From Hymenobacter cheonanensis (lineage in GTDB: Bacteria > Bacteroidota > Bacteroidia > Cytophagales > Hymenobacteraceae): DNA of 64,000 nt. A model generated the notes under the pieces. That model had not been told where the DNA came from. It saw nothing but the letters and a program-made list of their open reading frames with translations, and searched no databases. Made by a program: the position numbers and the translations under genes. The DNA is taken from positions 248,001-312,000 of the forward strand of contig NZ_JAUQSW010000002.1 of assembly GCF_030581075.1 (NCBI RefSeq). The letters are read 5' to 3'. Shown here piece by piece: positions 32,649 to 41,448 of this stretch (position 1 is the first letter of the stretch; every line of letters begins with the position of its first letter).

Positions 32649-33617
32649 TTAGTGCAGCGCCCGCTCGCCGGGCAGCGCGGCACTGAGCGGGGCGGCGGGT
32701 GGGCTGGCCGCCCAGCGCTGGTGCAGCCAGTAGAGCAGGCCAGCCGTGAGCACGGCCGACGCCAGCACGGCCGGCCAGGGCAACGCTTGGGTAGCATCGG
32801 GGTCGAAAGAGCTGGGCAGGTGCTTGCCCTGCGCCAGGTAAAGCAGCACGAGCTGAAAGGCGTTCTGGGTGAAGTGCGCGGCCATCGACACCACAATATT
32901 GCCGCTCCACTCATACAAATACCCCAACACCAGCCCTAGCACGAAGCGCGGCACAAACCCAAAAAACTGCACGTGAATGGCCGAAAAGATGGCCGCCGCC
33001 AGCCACACGCCCACGTGCCGCGACCCGAACCACGCCACCAGGCAACGCTGCACACCGCCCCGAAACACCAGCTCTTCGGCCACGGCTGGCACGATGGCGA
33101 TGACGAGGAGGCCCACCAGCAGCCGGCCGGGCGAGTTGAAATCGGTGAGAAATTTGGTGAGGCCGGCGGCTTGGTCTTCCTTGTCGCGGGCCCACAGCTC
33201 GAAGCCGTGTAGGGCACCGGGGAAATGCGCGCTGGCATTCCAACTAACCAGGGCCGACAAAAAGGGCACCGAGCAGATAATGACCAACCCGGCCGCCCCC
33301 AGCCACCACGCCGCCCCTAGCCGGCGCGGCGAAAAATAGCTGGCTGCCGACTGCCCCAGCAGGCGCGGCAGCAGCAGCGCGCCGGCCCCCGCCCCCGCCA
33401 GCACCAAGCCTTGGTACAGCATGAGCGCATCCCAGCCATGCGGGTATTGGTCGGGCATTGCCGCCAGGCTGCTGAATTGCAGCATCGAGACGCCATACAA
33501 GGCACTAACCAGGACCAGCGCCAGCAGGGCGGCCAGGCATAGCCCCGCCACGGCCAGCCCCAGCAGCATGAGCAGTTGCACGGCGGGGTGCACAGAGCGG
33601 GGCACTAAACCTTTCAT
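32649..33617 (-). CDS. CPBP-family (Abi) intramembrane metalloprotease
   Basis: From the ATG at 33617 the protein has 322 residues and about eight membrane helices. The CPBP motifs are present: EELVFRG with the paired Glu and Arg near residue 197, FSAIHVQFFGFVPRF with a His near 232, and a last His in MAAHFTQNAF near 265. CPBP proteases cut substrates within the membrane in a way related to Rce1; bacterial roles include bacteriocin immunity and protein maturation. The position before cdsA recurs in Bacteroidota and hints at an envelope role. An open frame continues to 33932 but crosses the divergent dus gene and is not conserved. Confidence 0.88.
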   Translation of the reverse strand: MKGLVPRSVHPAVQLLMLLGLAVAGLCLAALLALVLVSALYGVSMLQFSSLAAMPDQYPHGWDALMLYQGLVLAGAGAGALLLPRLLGQSAASYFSPRRLGAAWWLGAAGLVIICSVPFLSALVSWNASAHFPGALHGFELWARDKEDQAAGLTKFLTDFNSPGRLLVGLLVIAIVPAVAEELVFRGGVQRCLVAWFGSRHVGVWLAAAIFSAIHVQFFGFVPRFVLGLVLGYLYEWSGNIVVSMAAHFTQNAFQLVLLYLAQGKHLPSSFDPDATQALPWPAVLASAVLTAGLLYWLHQRWAASPPAAPLSAALPGERALH

Positions 33618-33642
33618 AAGGGCGGGGGTGTTCAAGGGGATG

Positions 33643-33650
33643 TAAATTTG
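33643..33650 (+). promoter_or_regulatory. -7-type box upstream of the dus gene
   Basis: TAAATTTG fits TAnnTTTG exactly and faces the dus gene, whose start is about 120 bases on. It lies in the divergent gap with the CPBP gene. Confidence 0.3.
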
Positions 33651-33732
33651 CGCAATAAATTCTGGCTGAGTAGCACCGCCCCTGGCGGCGTGCGGGCAAT
33701 GGCCGCCAGCGCGCCGGCTCCGGCGGCCACCC

Positions 33733-33771
33733 ATCGAATCTGTGCAATCCGTTAAATCTGTTAAATCCGTG
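33733..33771. repeat. Single degenerate copy of the GGATT-type repeat
   Basis: The stretch ATCGAATCTGTGCAATCC followed by GTTAAATCTGTTAAATCCGT has the same ATCC/ATCT units, joined by GTTAA, as the ends of the two inverted-repeat elements. It ends in CCGTGG, whose GTG (33769-33771) is the most likely start of the dus gene. Confidence 0.55.
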
Positions 33772-34758
33772 GTCACTATTCGCAACATCCAACTGCCCGA
33801 CTTCCCGCTGCTGCTAGCCCCGATGGAGGACGTGAGCGACCCGCCTTTCCGGGCCGTGTGCAAGGCCAACGGCGCCGACCTCATGTACACCGAGTTCATT
33901 TCCTCGGAGGGCCTGATACGCGCGGCGGCCAAGAGCCGCCAGAAGCTGGATGTATTTGACTACGAGCGGCCTATCGGCATTCAGCTGTTCGGCTCCGATG
34001 TGGAGACGATGGGCGAGTGCGCAGCCATCAGCACCGAGGCCGGGCCCGACCTCATCGACATCAACTACGGCTGCCCGGTGAAGCAGGTGGCCCTGCGCGG
34101 CGCGGGCGCGGCCCTGCTGCGCGACGTTCCGAAGATGGTAGCCATGACCGCCGCCGTGGTCAAAAACACCCATCTGCCTGTGACCGTGAAAACCCGCCTG
34201 GGCTGGGACGAAAGCACCCTGAACGTGGAGGAAGTAGCCGAGCGCCTGCAAGACGTAGGCATTGAGGCACTTACTGTGCACGGCCGCACCCGCGTGCAAC
34301 TCTACAAAGGAGAGGCCGACTGGCGCCTCATTGCCAAAATCAAGGAAAACCCGCGCATCAAAATCCCGATTTTCGGCAACGGCGACATCGACTCGCCCGA
34401 GAAGGCGCTCGAATACAAAACCCGCTACGGCGTGGATGGCGTCATGATTGGCCGCGCCGCCATCGGCTACCCCTGGATTTTTCGGGAGGTGAAACACTTC
34501 GTGGCCACCGGCCAGCGGCTAGCCCCGCCCACGCTGGAAGAGCGCATTGCCATGTGCAAAATGCACTTCGACAAAAGCCTGGAGTGGAAAGGCCCCAAGG
34601 CTGGCATCTTCGAGATGCGCCGGCACTATGCCCACTATTTCCGCGGCCTGGAAGGCGCCAAGCAGTGGCGCACCCGCCTGGTCGATGCCGAGAATGGCGC
34701 TGAAGTCTACGCCATTCTGGAGGAAATCGCGGCCAGCGACGCCGTGCTGGTAGGCTAG
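33769..34758 (+). CDS. dusB: tRNA-dihydrouridine synthase (DusB type)
   Basis: This FMN enzyme of about 329 residues reduces uridines in tRNA. It has the TIM-barrel start LLLAPMEDVSDPPFR, the catalytic Cys in IDINYGCPVKQVALRGAGAA near residue 100, VTVKTRLGWDE near 137, LTVHGRTRVQLYKGEADW near 170 and FGNGDIDSP with VMIGRAAIGYPWIF near 230. A helical C-terminal domain follows. No ATG lies ahead of the conserved LLAPMED segment, so GTG at 33769 (MVTIRN) or the earlier GTG at 33742 must be used; both lie in or against a repeat. Confidence 0.92.
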   Translation: MVTIRNIQLPDFPLLLAPMEDVSDPPFRAVCKANGADLMYTEFISSEGLIRAAAKSRQKLDVFDYERPIGIQLFGSDVETMGECAAISTEAGPDLIDINYGCPVKQVALRGAGAALLRDVPKMVAMTAAVVKNTHLPVTVKTRLGWDESTLNVEEVAERLQDVGIEALTVHGRTRVQLYKGEADWRLIAKIKENPRIKIPIFGNGDIDSPEKALEYKTRYGVDGVMIGRAAIGYPWIFREVKHFVATGQRLAPPTLEERIAMCKMHFDKSLEWKGPKAGIFEMRRHYAHYFRGLEGAKQWRTRLVDAENGAEVYAILEEIAASDAVLVG

Positions 34759-34787
34759 CCGACAACCCGCATCGGCAGTAAAAAAGG

Positions 34788-34870
34788 CTGTCATGCTGAA
34801 CGCAGTGAAGCATCTTGGTCGGGCCGTTAAACGGTGCGGTAGAGATGCTTCACTGCGTTCAGCATGACAG
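34788..34870. repeat. GTCATGCTGA palindromic repeat, copy 1
   Basis: Perfect 28-base arms (34788-34815 and 34843-34870; outer part CTGTCATGCTGAACGCAGTG) surround 27 bases. It lies just after the dus stop and before the end of the convergent DUF4174 gene. Three more members lie at 39262, 58047 and 60075. Confidence 0.85.
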
Positions 34871-34886
34871 TCTTTTCATTAAATCT

Positions 34887-35333
34887 CTACTTTTTGCCGC
34901 GCATTTCCTGGCGACGCATGGGCATTTTATCCACGGTGCCGAAGAGGCTGGCCGGGGCTAGCGGCTGGGTTTCGGTGCGCTTCACGCCGCCGTCTTTACC
35001 AATGAATAGCACGCGAAAGCCGGCCAGGGGCTGGCCCAGCTGCTGCGTCCAGCACTGGCGGTCGGCGGGCGAGAGCCGGTCGTAGAGTACTTCGATAACC
35101 TTGAAATCGCGGGCGGCCAGGCCTTCTTCGGCCTCAGCCAACAAGGCTTTCTGACGCTGAAAATCGGCCTGGCTGGCCGTGGGCGCGCCCACGAGCAGCA
35201 GCCGGTGCTGCCAGCGGCTAGCCCGCAGTGTGCGCGCCAGGTCGGGGCCGGGGGCGGGCTGGGCGGCCAGCAGCGCCAGCAGCCCCAGCGTGGCTAGCCC
35301 GCGAAATAGCCAGTGCGAAACGGTCATTTTCAA
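34887..35333 (-). CDS. DUF4174 exported protein
   Basis: The 148-residue protein has a signal peptide (LATLGLLALLAAQPAPG) and a thioredoxin-like DUF4174 domain. Typical segments are SRWQHRLLLVGAPT near residue 40, LAARDFKVIEVLYDRL, FRVLFIGKDGGVKRTETQPL and the closing LFGTVDKMPMRRQEMRGK. In DUF4174 proteins the last motif (D-x-MPMRR-x-E) is the most conserved. The one Cys (DRQCWTQQ) does not form a CxxC, so redox activity is unlikely. No function is established. Confidence 0.88.
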   Translation of the reverse strand: MKMTVSHWLFRGLATLGLLALLAAQPAPGPDLARTLRASRWQHRLLLVGAPTASQADFQRQKALLAEAEEGLAARDFKVIEVLYDRLSPADRQCWTQQLGQPLAGFRVLFIGKDGGVKRTETQPLAPASLFGTVDKMPMRRQEMRGKK

Positions 35334-35470
35334 ACCAAGGAGGGTGAAAGCTGCTTACGCTAACCGAGCTACGCGCGGCCAAACGGAGCTTCACCCAACA
35401 TTCAGGGCAGCCCGGCGGCCATTTCCGCGTATAGCCTTCCTTTGCGCATTCACTCCTTTTCTTTCGCACG

Positions 35471-37000
35471 ATGAGCGACACCCCCACGGACTACGCATTC
35501 GGCATGATTGGCCTCGGCACGATGGGCCGCAACCTGCTCCTGAATATGGCCGACCACGGCTTCGCAGTGGCTGGCTACGATAAAAACCAGAAGCAGGTAG
35601 ACCTGCTAGGCCAGGAAGGCCAGGGCAAGCCCGTGAAGGGCTTTACTGACCCTAAAGCCTTCGTGCAGAGCATCAAAACGCCCCGCGCCATTATGATGCT
35701 GGTGCCCGCGGGCGCCATCGTCGACAGCGTAATTGCCGACATGGTGCCGCTGCTAGCCCCCGGCGATATTCTTATCGACGGCGGCAACTCGTATTACCTC
35801 GACACCGAGCGCCGTGATAAGGAGCTGGATGCCAAAGGCCTGCACTTCTTCGGCATGGGCGTGAGCGGCGGCGAGGAAGGCGCCCGCTTTGGCCCCAGCA
35901 TGATGCCCGGTGGCGACAAAGACGCCTACAAAACTATGCAGCCGGTCTTTGAAGCCATTGCCGCTAAGGTAGATGGCGCGCCCTGCGTGGCTTGGATGGG
36001 CCCCGGCGCGGCCGGCCACTTCGTGAAAATGGTGCACAACGGCATCGAGTACGGCCTGATGGAGCTGATTGCCGAAACTTACGGCTTGCTCAAAACCGGG
36101 CTGGGCATGGACAATGCCGCTATCGGCCAGGTGTTTACCAAGTGGAACGAGGGCCGTTTGCAATCCTTCCTGCTCGACATTACGAAAGATATTTTTGCCT
36201 TCAACGCCCCCGATACCGACCACCTGCTGCTCGACGATATCAAGGATGAGGCCCGCGCTAAGGGCACCGGCAAGTGGACCTCACAGGTAGCAATGGACCT
36301 GCAGGCGCCCCTGCCCACCGTAGACTCGGCCGTGTCGATGCGCGACTTGTCGAAGTACAAGCAGCTGCGCGAGCAGCTGGCCCAGCAATACGGCCCCGCC
36401 GCCGGCCCGCTGGCTGGCAACAAGGAAGAAATTCTGGCGCAGCTCGAAAACGCCTTCTATTTCAGCATGATAATGGCCTACGCCCAGGGCATGCATATGC
36501 TGGCCAGGGCCTCGGAGGAGTTTAAGTACGACTTGCAGCTGGCTACCATTGCCAAAATCTGGCGCGGTGGCTGCATTATTCGCTCCACGTTCCTCAACGA
36601 CATATACAATGCCTACGAGGGCAACAACCAGCTAGCCCACCTGCTGCTCGACGGCAACGTGCAGAAGCTGGTGCAGGGCAGCGCAGGCGGCTCGCGGGCC
36701 ATTATCGCGGCGGCCGTAACGGCGGGCCTGCCGGTGCCGGCCTACACCTCGGCGCTAGGGTACTTTGATGCCTTCCGCACGGGGCGCCTGCCTTCCAACC
36801 TCATTCAGGCGCAGCGCGATTACTTTGGCGCGCACACCTACGAACTCATTGGCAAAGAAGGCGTTTTCCACACCCAGTGGACGGGCATGCGCAGCAAGCC
36901 CGAGGCGCCGGCCGGCACGGCCGCCAACCAGCCGCCCGCTACTCCGCCAGTGGCCGGCAACAAGCAAACGGACGAGGAGCCCACTACCCCCCAAGCCTAA
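35471..37000 (+). CDS. gnd: 6-phosphogluconate dehydrogenase, decarboxylating
   Basis: Gnd oxidises 6-phosphogluconate to ribulose-5-phosphate and CO2 with NADP. The 509-residue enzyme has the N-terminal Rossmann motif MIGLGTMGRNLLLNMADHG, VSGGEEGARFGPSMMPGG near residue 130, the catalytic Lys in GAAGHFVKMVHNGIEYG near 187 and the C-terminal RDYFGAHTYE with FHTQWTG near 465. Beyond this, about 35 extra residues rich in Pro, Ala and Thr are probably disordered and unusual for the family. The stop is followed directly by the zwf ATG, so the two are one operon. Confidence 0.96.
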   Translation: MSDTPTDYAFGMIGLGTMGRNLLLNMADHGFAVAGYDKNQKQVDLLGQEGQGKPVKGFTDPKAFVQSIKTPRAIMMLVPAGAIVDSVIADMVPLLAPGDILIDGGNSYYLDTERRDKELDAKGLHFFGMGVSGGEEGARFGPSMMPGGDKDAYKTMQPVFEAIAAKVDGAPCVAWMGPGAAGHFVKMVHNGIEYGLMELIAETYGLLKTGLGMDNAAIGQVFTKWNEGRLQSFLLDITKDIFAFNAPDTDHLLLDDIKDEARAKGTGKWTSQVAMDLQAPLPTVDSAVSMRDLSKYKQLREQLAQQYGPAAGPLAGNKEEILAQLENAFYFSMIMAYAQGMHMLARASEEFKYDLQLATIAKIWRGGCIIRSTFLNDIYNAYEGNNQLAHLLLDGNVQKLVQGSAGGSRAIIAAAVTAGLPVPAYTSALGYFDAFRTGRLPSNLIQAQRDYFGAHTYELIGKEGVFHTQWTGMRSKPEAPAGTAANQPPATPPVAGNKQTDEEPTTPQA

Positions 37001-38515
37001 ATGAACACGCAGCTCAAATCGCAGCCGACCATCTTCGTCATTTTTGGCGGCACCGGCGACCTCAACGCCCGCAAGTTGGCGCCGGCCCTCTACAACCTCT
37101 ACCTCGAAGGCTGGCTGCCCGAGCACTTTGCCCTGGTGGGCACGGGCCGCACCAAGCTCACCGATGAGGAGTTTCAGGGCCGGATGCTCAAGGACATCAA
37201 CGAGTTCTCGCGCACCGGCAAGGTGGCCGACGATAAGTGGGCCGGCTTCGGTCCGCACGTGCGCTACCAGGCCGCCGACGTGCAGGATGCCACCACCTAC
37301 CAGGAATTCGCTAAGCTCATCAAAAGCCTGGAAGAGGAGTGGCAGGCGCCCGCCAACGTTATCTACTATCTGGCGGTGGCGCCGAATTTCTTTCCCATCA
37401 TTGCCGAAAACCTGGCTAAAGCCGGCCTGACAGAAGACGCCGAGCGCACGCGCATCGTCATCGAAAAGCCCTTTGGCCACGACCTGGAGTCGGCCAGGGA
37501 GCTGAACGCGCTGCTAGGCCGCATCTTCCAGGAAAAGCAGATTTATCGCATCGACCATTACCTGGGCAAGGAAACGGTGCAGAATATCATGGCCTTCCGC
37601 TTTGCGAACGCCATTATGGAGCCGCTCTGGAACCGCGAGCACATCGAGCACGTGCAGATTTCGGTGACCGAAAACCTGGGCGTGGGCGAGCGCACGGGCT
37701 ACTACGATGGCTCGGGCGCGCTACGCGACATGATTCAGAACCACCTCTTGCAGCTGCTGTGCATTGTGGCCATGGAGCCGCCCGTGCGCTTCACGGCCGA
37801 GGAAGTGCGCGACCGCAAGGTGGATGTGCTGCGCGCCATGCGCCGCTTCACGCCCGAAACCGTGCGCGAGCAGGCCGTGCGCGGCCAGTACGGCACTGGC
37901 TGGCTGGAAGGCACCAAGGTGCCCGGCTACCGCGAGGAGCCCGGCGCCAACCCCGAGTCGAACACCGAAACCTTCGCGGCGGTGAAGTTTTTTGTGGACA
38001 ACTGGCGCTGGCAGGGCGTGCCGTTTTACCTGCGCACCGGCAAGCGGCTGCACCGCTCGGCCTCGGTTATCACCATCCAGTTCAAGGATGTGCCGCACTT
38101 CATTTTTTCGCCCGAAACGGCCGAGACGATGCGCCAGAACCGGCTCATTATTAGCATTCAGCCTGAGATGAGCATCCGGCTGCAAGTGCAGGCCAAGCGC
38201 CCCGGCGTGGACATGATGCTGAACACCGTGGACATGGTGTTTGACTACAAAGGCACCTACAACAACCAGGCGCCCGAGGCCTACGAAACGCTATTGCTTG
38301 ACGTGATGCTCGGCGACCAGACGCTGTTTATGCGCGGCGACCAGGTGGAGGAGGCCTGGGACTTGGTGATGCCCATTCTGACCTCGTGGCAGAATCGCAT
38401 CAGCCAGAATTTCCCCAACTACTCGGCCGACTCGTGGGGCCCTGAGGATGCTGAGGCCCTAGTGGCGAAGGATGGCTTTCATTGGTTTACCTTGCCGCTC
38501 AATGGAAAGAAGTAG
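37001..38515 (+). CDS. zwf: Glucose-6-phosphate 1-dehydrogenase
   Basis: Zwf makes 6-phosphogluconolactone and NADPH, the first step of the oxidative pentose phosphate pathway. The 504-residue enzyme shows IFGGTGDLNARKLAPALY for nucleotide binding, VIEKPFGHDLESARELN near 160, the active-site RIDHYLGKETVQNIMAFRFA near 180 and WEGVPF-type VDNWRWQGVPFYLRTGKRL near 330. It begins on the base after the gnd stop and its last 14 bases overlap pgl, so gnd-zwf-pgl is one transcription unit. Confidence 0.97.
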   Translation: MNTQLKSQPTIFVIFGGTGDLNARKLAPALYNLYLEGWLPEHFALVGTGRTKLTDEEFQGRMLKDINEFSRTGKVADDKWAGFGPHVRYQAADVQDATTYQEFAKLIKSLEEEWQAPANVIYYLAVAPNFFPIIAENLAKAGLTEDAERTRIVIEKPFGHDLESARELNALLGRIFQEKQIYRIDHYLGKETVQNIMAFRFANAIMEPLWNREHIEHVQISVTENLGVGERTGYYDGSGALRDMIQNHLLQLLCIVAMEPPVRFTAEEVRDRKVDVLRAMRRFTPETVREQAVRGQYGTGWLEGTKVPGYREEPGANPESNTETFAAVKFFVDNWRWQGVPFYLRTGKRLHRSASVITIQFKDVPHFIFSPETAETMRQNRLIISIQPEMSIRLQVQAKRPGVDMMLNTVDMVFDYKGTYNNQAPEAYETLLLDVMLGDQTLFMRGDQVEEAWDLVMPILTSWQNRISQNFPNYSADSWGPEDAEALVAKDGFHWFTLPLNGKK

Positions 38516-39242
38516 CTTCAATTTGCACGTTTTTGCCACCGCCGACGCGGTGCTAGGGGCCCTGGCCGACTACTTTGTGGCCCAGGCCGGCCAGGCCGTG
38601 GTGGCGCGGGGCCGCTTTGTAGTGGCGCTGTCGGGCGGCAGCTCGCCCAAGAAACTGTACGAGCTGCTGGCCTCACCGGCCTACCACGAGTTGGTGGACT
38701 GGGATAAGATTTACTTCTTTTTTGGCGACGAGCGCAACGTGCCCCAGACCTCGCCCGACAGCAACTACCTGATGGCCAAAAAGGCCTTGTTCGACCCGCT
38801 GGGCATTCGCCCGGCCCAGGTTTTTGCCGTCGACACCCGGCTAGCCCCCGCCGAGGCGGCCGCGCAGTACGGGGTGGATGTGGAGGAGTTTTTTGGGGAG
38901 CAGGAAGCCCGCTTCGACCTCGTGCTGCTGGGCCTGGGCGATAACGCGCACACGGCCTCACTTTTCCCCAACACGCCCGTGCTGCATGATAAAGCGGTGG
39001 GGGTGAAGGAAGTATGGCTGCCCGTGGAGCAGGTATTCCGCATCACCTTCACGGCGCCGCTCATCAACCAGGCGCGGGCCGTGGCCTTTTTGGTATATGG
39101 CGCCGGCAAGGCCGAAGCCGTGCATCAGATTCTGGAGCTGCCGCGCGACGTAGACCAGTACCCGGCGCAGCTCATTGCGCTGGCGGGCCAGCCCGTCGAT
39201 TGGTTTCTGGATGAGCCCGCGGCTTCAGGTCTCAAACGCTAG
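38502..39242 (+). CDS. pgl: 6-phosphogluconolactonase
   Basis: The 246-residue enzyme hydrolyses the lactone made by Zwf. Family motifs are FVVALSGGSSPKKLYELL near residue 38, IYFFFGDERNVP near 75, SNYLMAKKALFDPL and LVLLGLGDNAHTASLFP near 143. It belongs to the SOL/DevB type. The ATG at 38502 overlaps the end of zwf; an ATG at 38472 in the same frame would add ten non-conserved residues. The gene closes the pentose phosphate operon. Confidence 0.94.
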   Translation: MERSSFNLHVFATADAVLGALADYFVAQAGQAVVARGRFVVALSGGSSPKKLYELLASPAYHELVDWDKIYFFFGDERNVPQTSPDSNYLMAKKALFDPLGIRPAQVFAVDTRLAPAEAAAQYGVDVEEFFGEQEARFDLVLLGLGDNAHTASLFPNTPVLHDKAVGVKEVWLPVEQVFRITFTAPLINQARAVAFLVYGAGKAEAVHQILELPRDVDQYPAQLIALAGQPVDWFLDEPAASGLKR

Positions 39243-39261
39243 GCCTTACTATTCCGACCAA

Positions 39262-39378
39262 ACGAATACGGTCGTCATGCTGAGCTTGCCGAAGCATCTT
39301 GTTCGAATCGTTGGGGTTATCAGCCCTAGCGGTGCGAGCAAGATGCTTCGGCAAGCTCAGCATGACGACCGTATTCGT
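39262..39378. repeat. GTCATGCTGA palindromic repeat, copy 2
   Basis: Perfect 40-base arms (39262-39301 and 39339-39378; inner part GTCATGCTGAGCTTGCCGAA) surround 37 bases. It sits between the convergent ends of pgl and rpiA, where it could also stop transcription. Confidence 0.88.
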
Positions 39379-39394
39379 CTGTAAGTAGATGATT

Positions 39395-40147
39395 TTATGG
39401 CAGTTCGTCAAACTCGGCGGCCGGGCGGGCCGCCTGGCCGGGCTTGAGCACCTGCGCCACGCCGCCCTGGATAACCACGGCCGCTTTGGCCAGGCCCATA
39501 AACAGGCCGTGCTCTACGATACCGGGGATGGTTTTAAGTTGGTGGGCTAGCCCCTCGGCATCCGGAATCTGGCTGAAGTGGCAATCAACCAGGAAGTTGC
39601 GCTGGTCGGAATACACGGGGCTGGCGGGGTCGTCCTTTTGCGTGCGCAGCACGGGCGCGCCGCCCAGCTTTTCTACCGCATCGAGCACCCAGGGCAGGGC
39701 AAAGGGCACCACTTCGAGGGGCAGCGGGAAGCGGCCCAGCACCGGCACCACCTTGCTGGAATCGGCAATGACGAGCAGGTAGCGCGACGCCGTTTCGATG
39801 GTTTTTTCGCGCAGCAGCGCCCCGCCCCCACCCTTGATGAGGCGCAGCTGGCTATCAAGCTCATCGGCCCCATCCACGGCCAGGTCGAAAGTGAGGCCCC
39901 GGCGCGGCTCCAGCAGCGGAATACCTAGCTGGCGGGCCAGCGCCTCGCTAGCCACTGAGGTGGCGGTGCCCTGTACTTTCAGGCCCTGCTGCACCTTTTC
40001 GCCCAGCTGCCGGATGAAGTGAGCCGAAGTGGTGCCGGTGCCCAGGCCCAGCACCATGCCATCGCGCACCCAGCGCACGGCGGCGGCGGCAGCCTGTTGT
40101 TTTTCGAGTTCCTGGGGCGAGAGGGCGGGCGTGGGGCTAGCGGACAT
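39395..40147 (-). CDS. rpiA: Ribose-5-phosphate isomerase A
   Basis: RpiA interconverts ribose-5-phosphate and ribulose-5-phosphate, the product of Gnd. The 250-residue enzyme has GLGTGTTSAHFIRQLG near residue 36, LTFDLAVDGADELD near 88, and LRLIKGGGGALLREKTIE near 103 with the catalytic residues. VPFALPWVLDAVEKLGG and LVDCHFSQIPDAEGL follow. It converges on pgl across a palindromic repeat, so the gnd-zwf-pgl operon and rpiA form a pathway cluster on two strands. Confidence 0.95.
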   Translation of the reverse strand: MSASPTPALSPQELEKQQAAAAAVRWVRDGMVLGLGTGTTSAHFIRQLGEKVQQGLKVQGTATSVASEALARQLGIPLLEPRRGLTFDLAVDGADELDSQLRLIKGGGGALLREKTIETASRYLLVIADSSKVVPVLGRFPLPLEVVPFALPWVLDAVEKLGGAPVLRTQKDDPASPVYSDQRNFLVDCHFSQIPDAEGLAHQLKTIPGIVEHGLFMGLAKAAVVIQGGVAQVLKPGQAARPAAEFDELP

Positions 40148-40226
40148 GAGGCGAAGAAATGAAAACCGAGGGCAATGTTACGGCGCGCCCGCCGCTACAG
40201 GCCGCCCAGCCGGCCGCCGCCGGGCG

Positions 40227-40234
40227 TAATTTTG
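40227..40234 (+). promoter_or_regulatory. -7 promoter box four bases ahead of the EamA start
   Basis: TAATTTTG fits TAnnTTTG exactly and is followed by CCCG and the ATG at 40239. Transcription would begin at or next to the start codon, so the message may be leaderless. Confidence 0.5.
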
Positions 40235-40238
40235 CCCG

Positions 40239-41231
40239 ATGCCCGCTCCTACCCTGCCCCACTCCCCAGTTGCCACCTCCCAGGATGCCAGTGCGCCCGC
40301 CGTGTCGGCCGCGCCCGAGGTAGGCGTGGCCAGCCCGGCGCCACCCGCTGCGGCCTGGGGGCTGCTAGGAGTGCTGTCGCTCATTTGGGGCACCTCGTTT
40401 ATCTTGATGAAGAAGGGGCTGGTGGTGTTTTCGGCCCTGGAGCTGGGCGCCACCCGCGTGAGCGTGGCGGCGCTGCTGCTGCTGCCGTTTGCGCTGCGCG
40501 AGATTGGCCGCGTCGAGCGCAGCCGCCTCAAGTGGCTGGCCCTCAGCGGCACGGTGGGCACGCTCATCCCGGCTTTCTTATTCGCGTATGCCGAAACGCG
40601 GCTGGCCTCGGGGCTGGCGGGCGTGCTCAATGCGCTTACGGCGGTGTTTGTGCTGCTGGTGGGGGCGCTGCTGTTTGGGCAGCGCCTCACGGGGCTGCGG
40701 GTGCTGGGCATAGCGCTAGGGCTGCTGGGCACGGTGGTGATGCTACTGCTGGGCGGCAGCGGCGCCGAAGCCAGCACCCCGGCCGGGAGCGCAGGCAATG
40801 CCTGGTACGGCGGCTACATTGTGCTGGCCACCATTGGCTACGGCCTCAGCGTGAACGTAATAAAGCACCGCTTGCAGGGCCTCACGCCGGTGGCCGTTAC
40901 TTCACTGCTGCTGCTGCTTGTTGGGGGGCCGGCGCTGGCTTTTCTGCTGCTGGGCACCGGCTTTGTGCACAAGCTGGCCACAGTGCCGGGCGCGTGGCCG
41001 GCCTTTGGCTACATTGCACTGCTAGCCACCATGAGCACGGCGGTAGCCACGGTGCTGTTCAACATGCTGATTCAGCGCTCCACGGCGCTGTTTGCCTCGT
41101 CCAGCACCTACCTTATTCCGATTGTGGCGCTGGGCCTAGGGGCCCTCGACGGCGAGGCGTTTAACCTGTGGCACGCTCTGGGCATGGCTGTTATTCTGGG
41201 CGGGGTGTTTATCATTCACCGGGCACGGTAG
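40239..41231 (+). CDS. EamA/DMT-family transporter
   Basis: The 330-residue protein has a 40-residue Ala/Pro-rich lead, then ten membrane helices in two EamA repeats. The first repeat starts WGLLGVLSLIWGTSFILMKK near residue 40, the second near 190 (YGGYIVLATIGYGLSVNVIK). It ends IVALGLGALDGEAFNLWHAL and a Gly-rich last helix, as in DMT exporters such as YdcZ or RhaT-like proteins. Such carriers move amino acids, nucleobases or other metabolites; the substrate cannot be told. The last 20 bases overlap the end of the convergent small membrane protein gene. Confidence 0.9.
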   Translation: MPAPTLPHSPVATSQDASAPAVSAAPEVGVASPAPPAAAWGLLGVLSLIWGTSFILMKKGLVVFSALELGATRVSVAALLLLPFALREIGRVERSRLKWLALSGTVGTLIPAFLFAYAETRLASGLAGVLNALTAVFVLLVGALLFGQRLTGLRVLGIALGLLGTVVMLLLGGSGAEASTPAGSAGNAWYGGYIVLATIGYGLSVNVIKHRLQGLTPVAVTSLLLLLVGGPALAFLLLGTGFVHKLATVPGAWPAFGYIALLATMSTAVATVLFNMLIQRSTALFASSSTYLIPIVALGLGALDGEAFNLWHALGMAVILGGVFIIHRAR

Positions 41232-41448
41232 CCGGCAGCCGGCGGCGAAGGCGGTAGAGCAGCAGGGCCTGCCAAATCCGCACTCCTACCAGCAGGGCCA
41301 GCAGCGCGGGCAACAGCAGTAGCAGCACCCAGGTATTGGCCTCGGGATAAGAGGTGTGCGTGCGATTGGCCAGGTTCACCATAAAATCGACGCAGTACCA
41401 GTACGCCAGGTGCCCTACGTGCGCCATAAAGTGCAGGAGCGACTTCAT
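41212..41448 (-). CDS. Small membrane protein, partner of the next gene
   Basis: The 78-residue protein has one strong membrane helix (TWVLLLLLPALLALLVGVRIW, residues 39-59) after a polar, aromatic and His-containing N-terminus (HFMAHVGHLAYWYCVDFMVN). A basic tail (YRLRRRLPA) follows, suggesting N-out, C-in. Its ATG overlaps the stop of the gene upstream (41445-41448) as ATGA, so the pair is translated together. I do not recognise the family. Confidence 0.6.
   Translation of the reverse strand: MKSLLHFMAHVGHLAYWYCVDFMVNLANRTHTSYPEANTWVLLLLLPALLALLVGVRIWQALLLYRLRRRLPATVPGE

Noticed and set aside
33618..33932. N-terminal extension of the CPBP protease frame
   Set aside because: It contains TDLTDLTDCTD from the antisense of the repeat and overlaps the divergent dusB coding start; the conserved protein begins at 33617.
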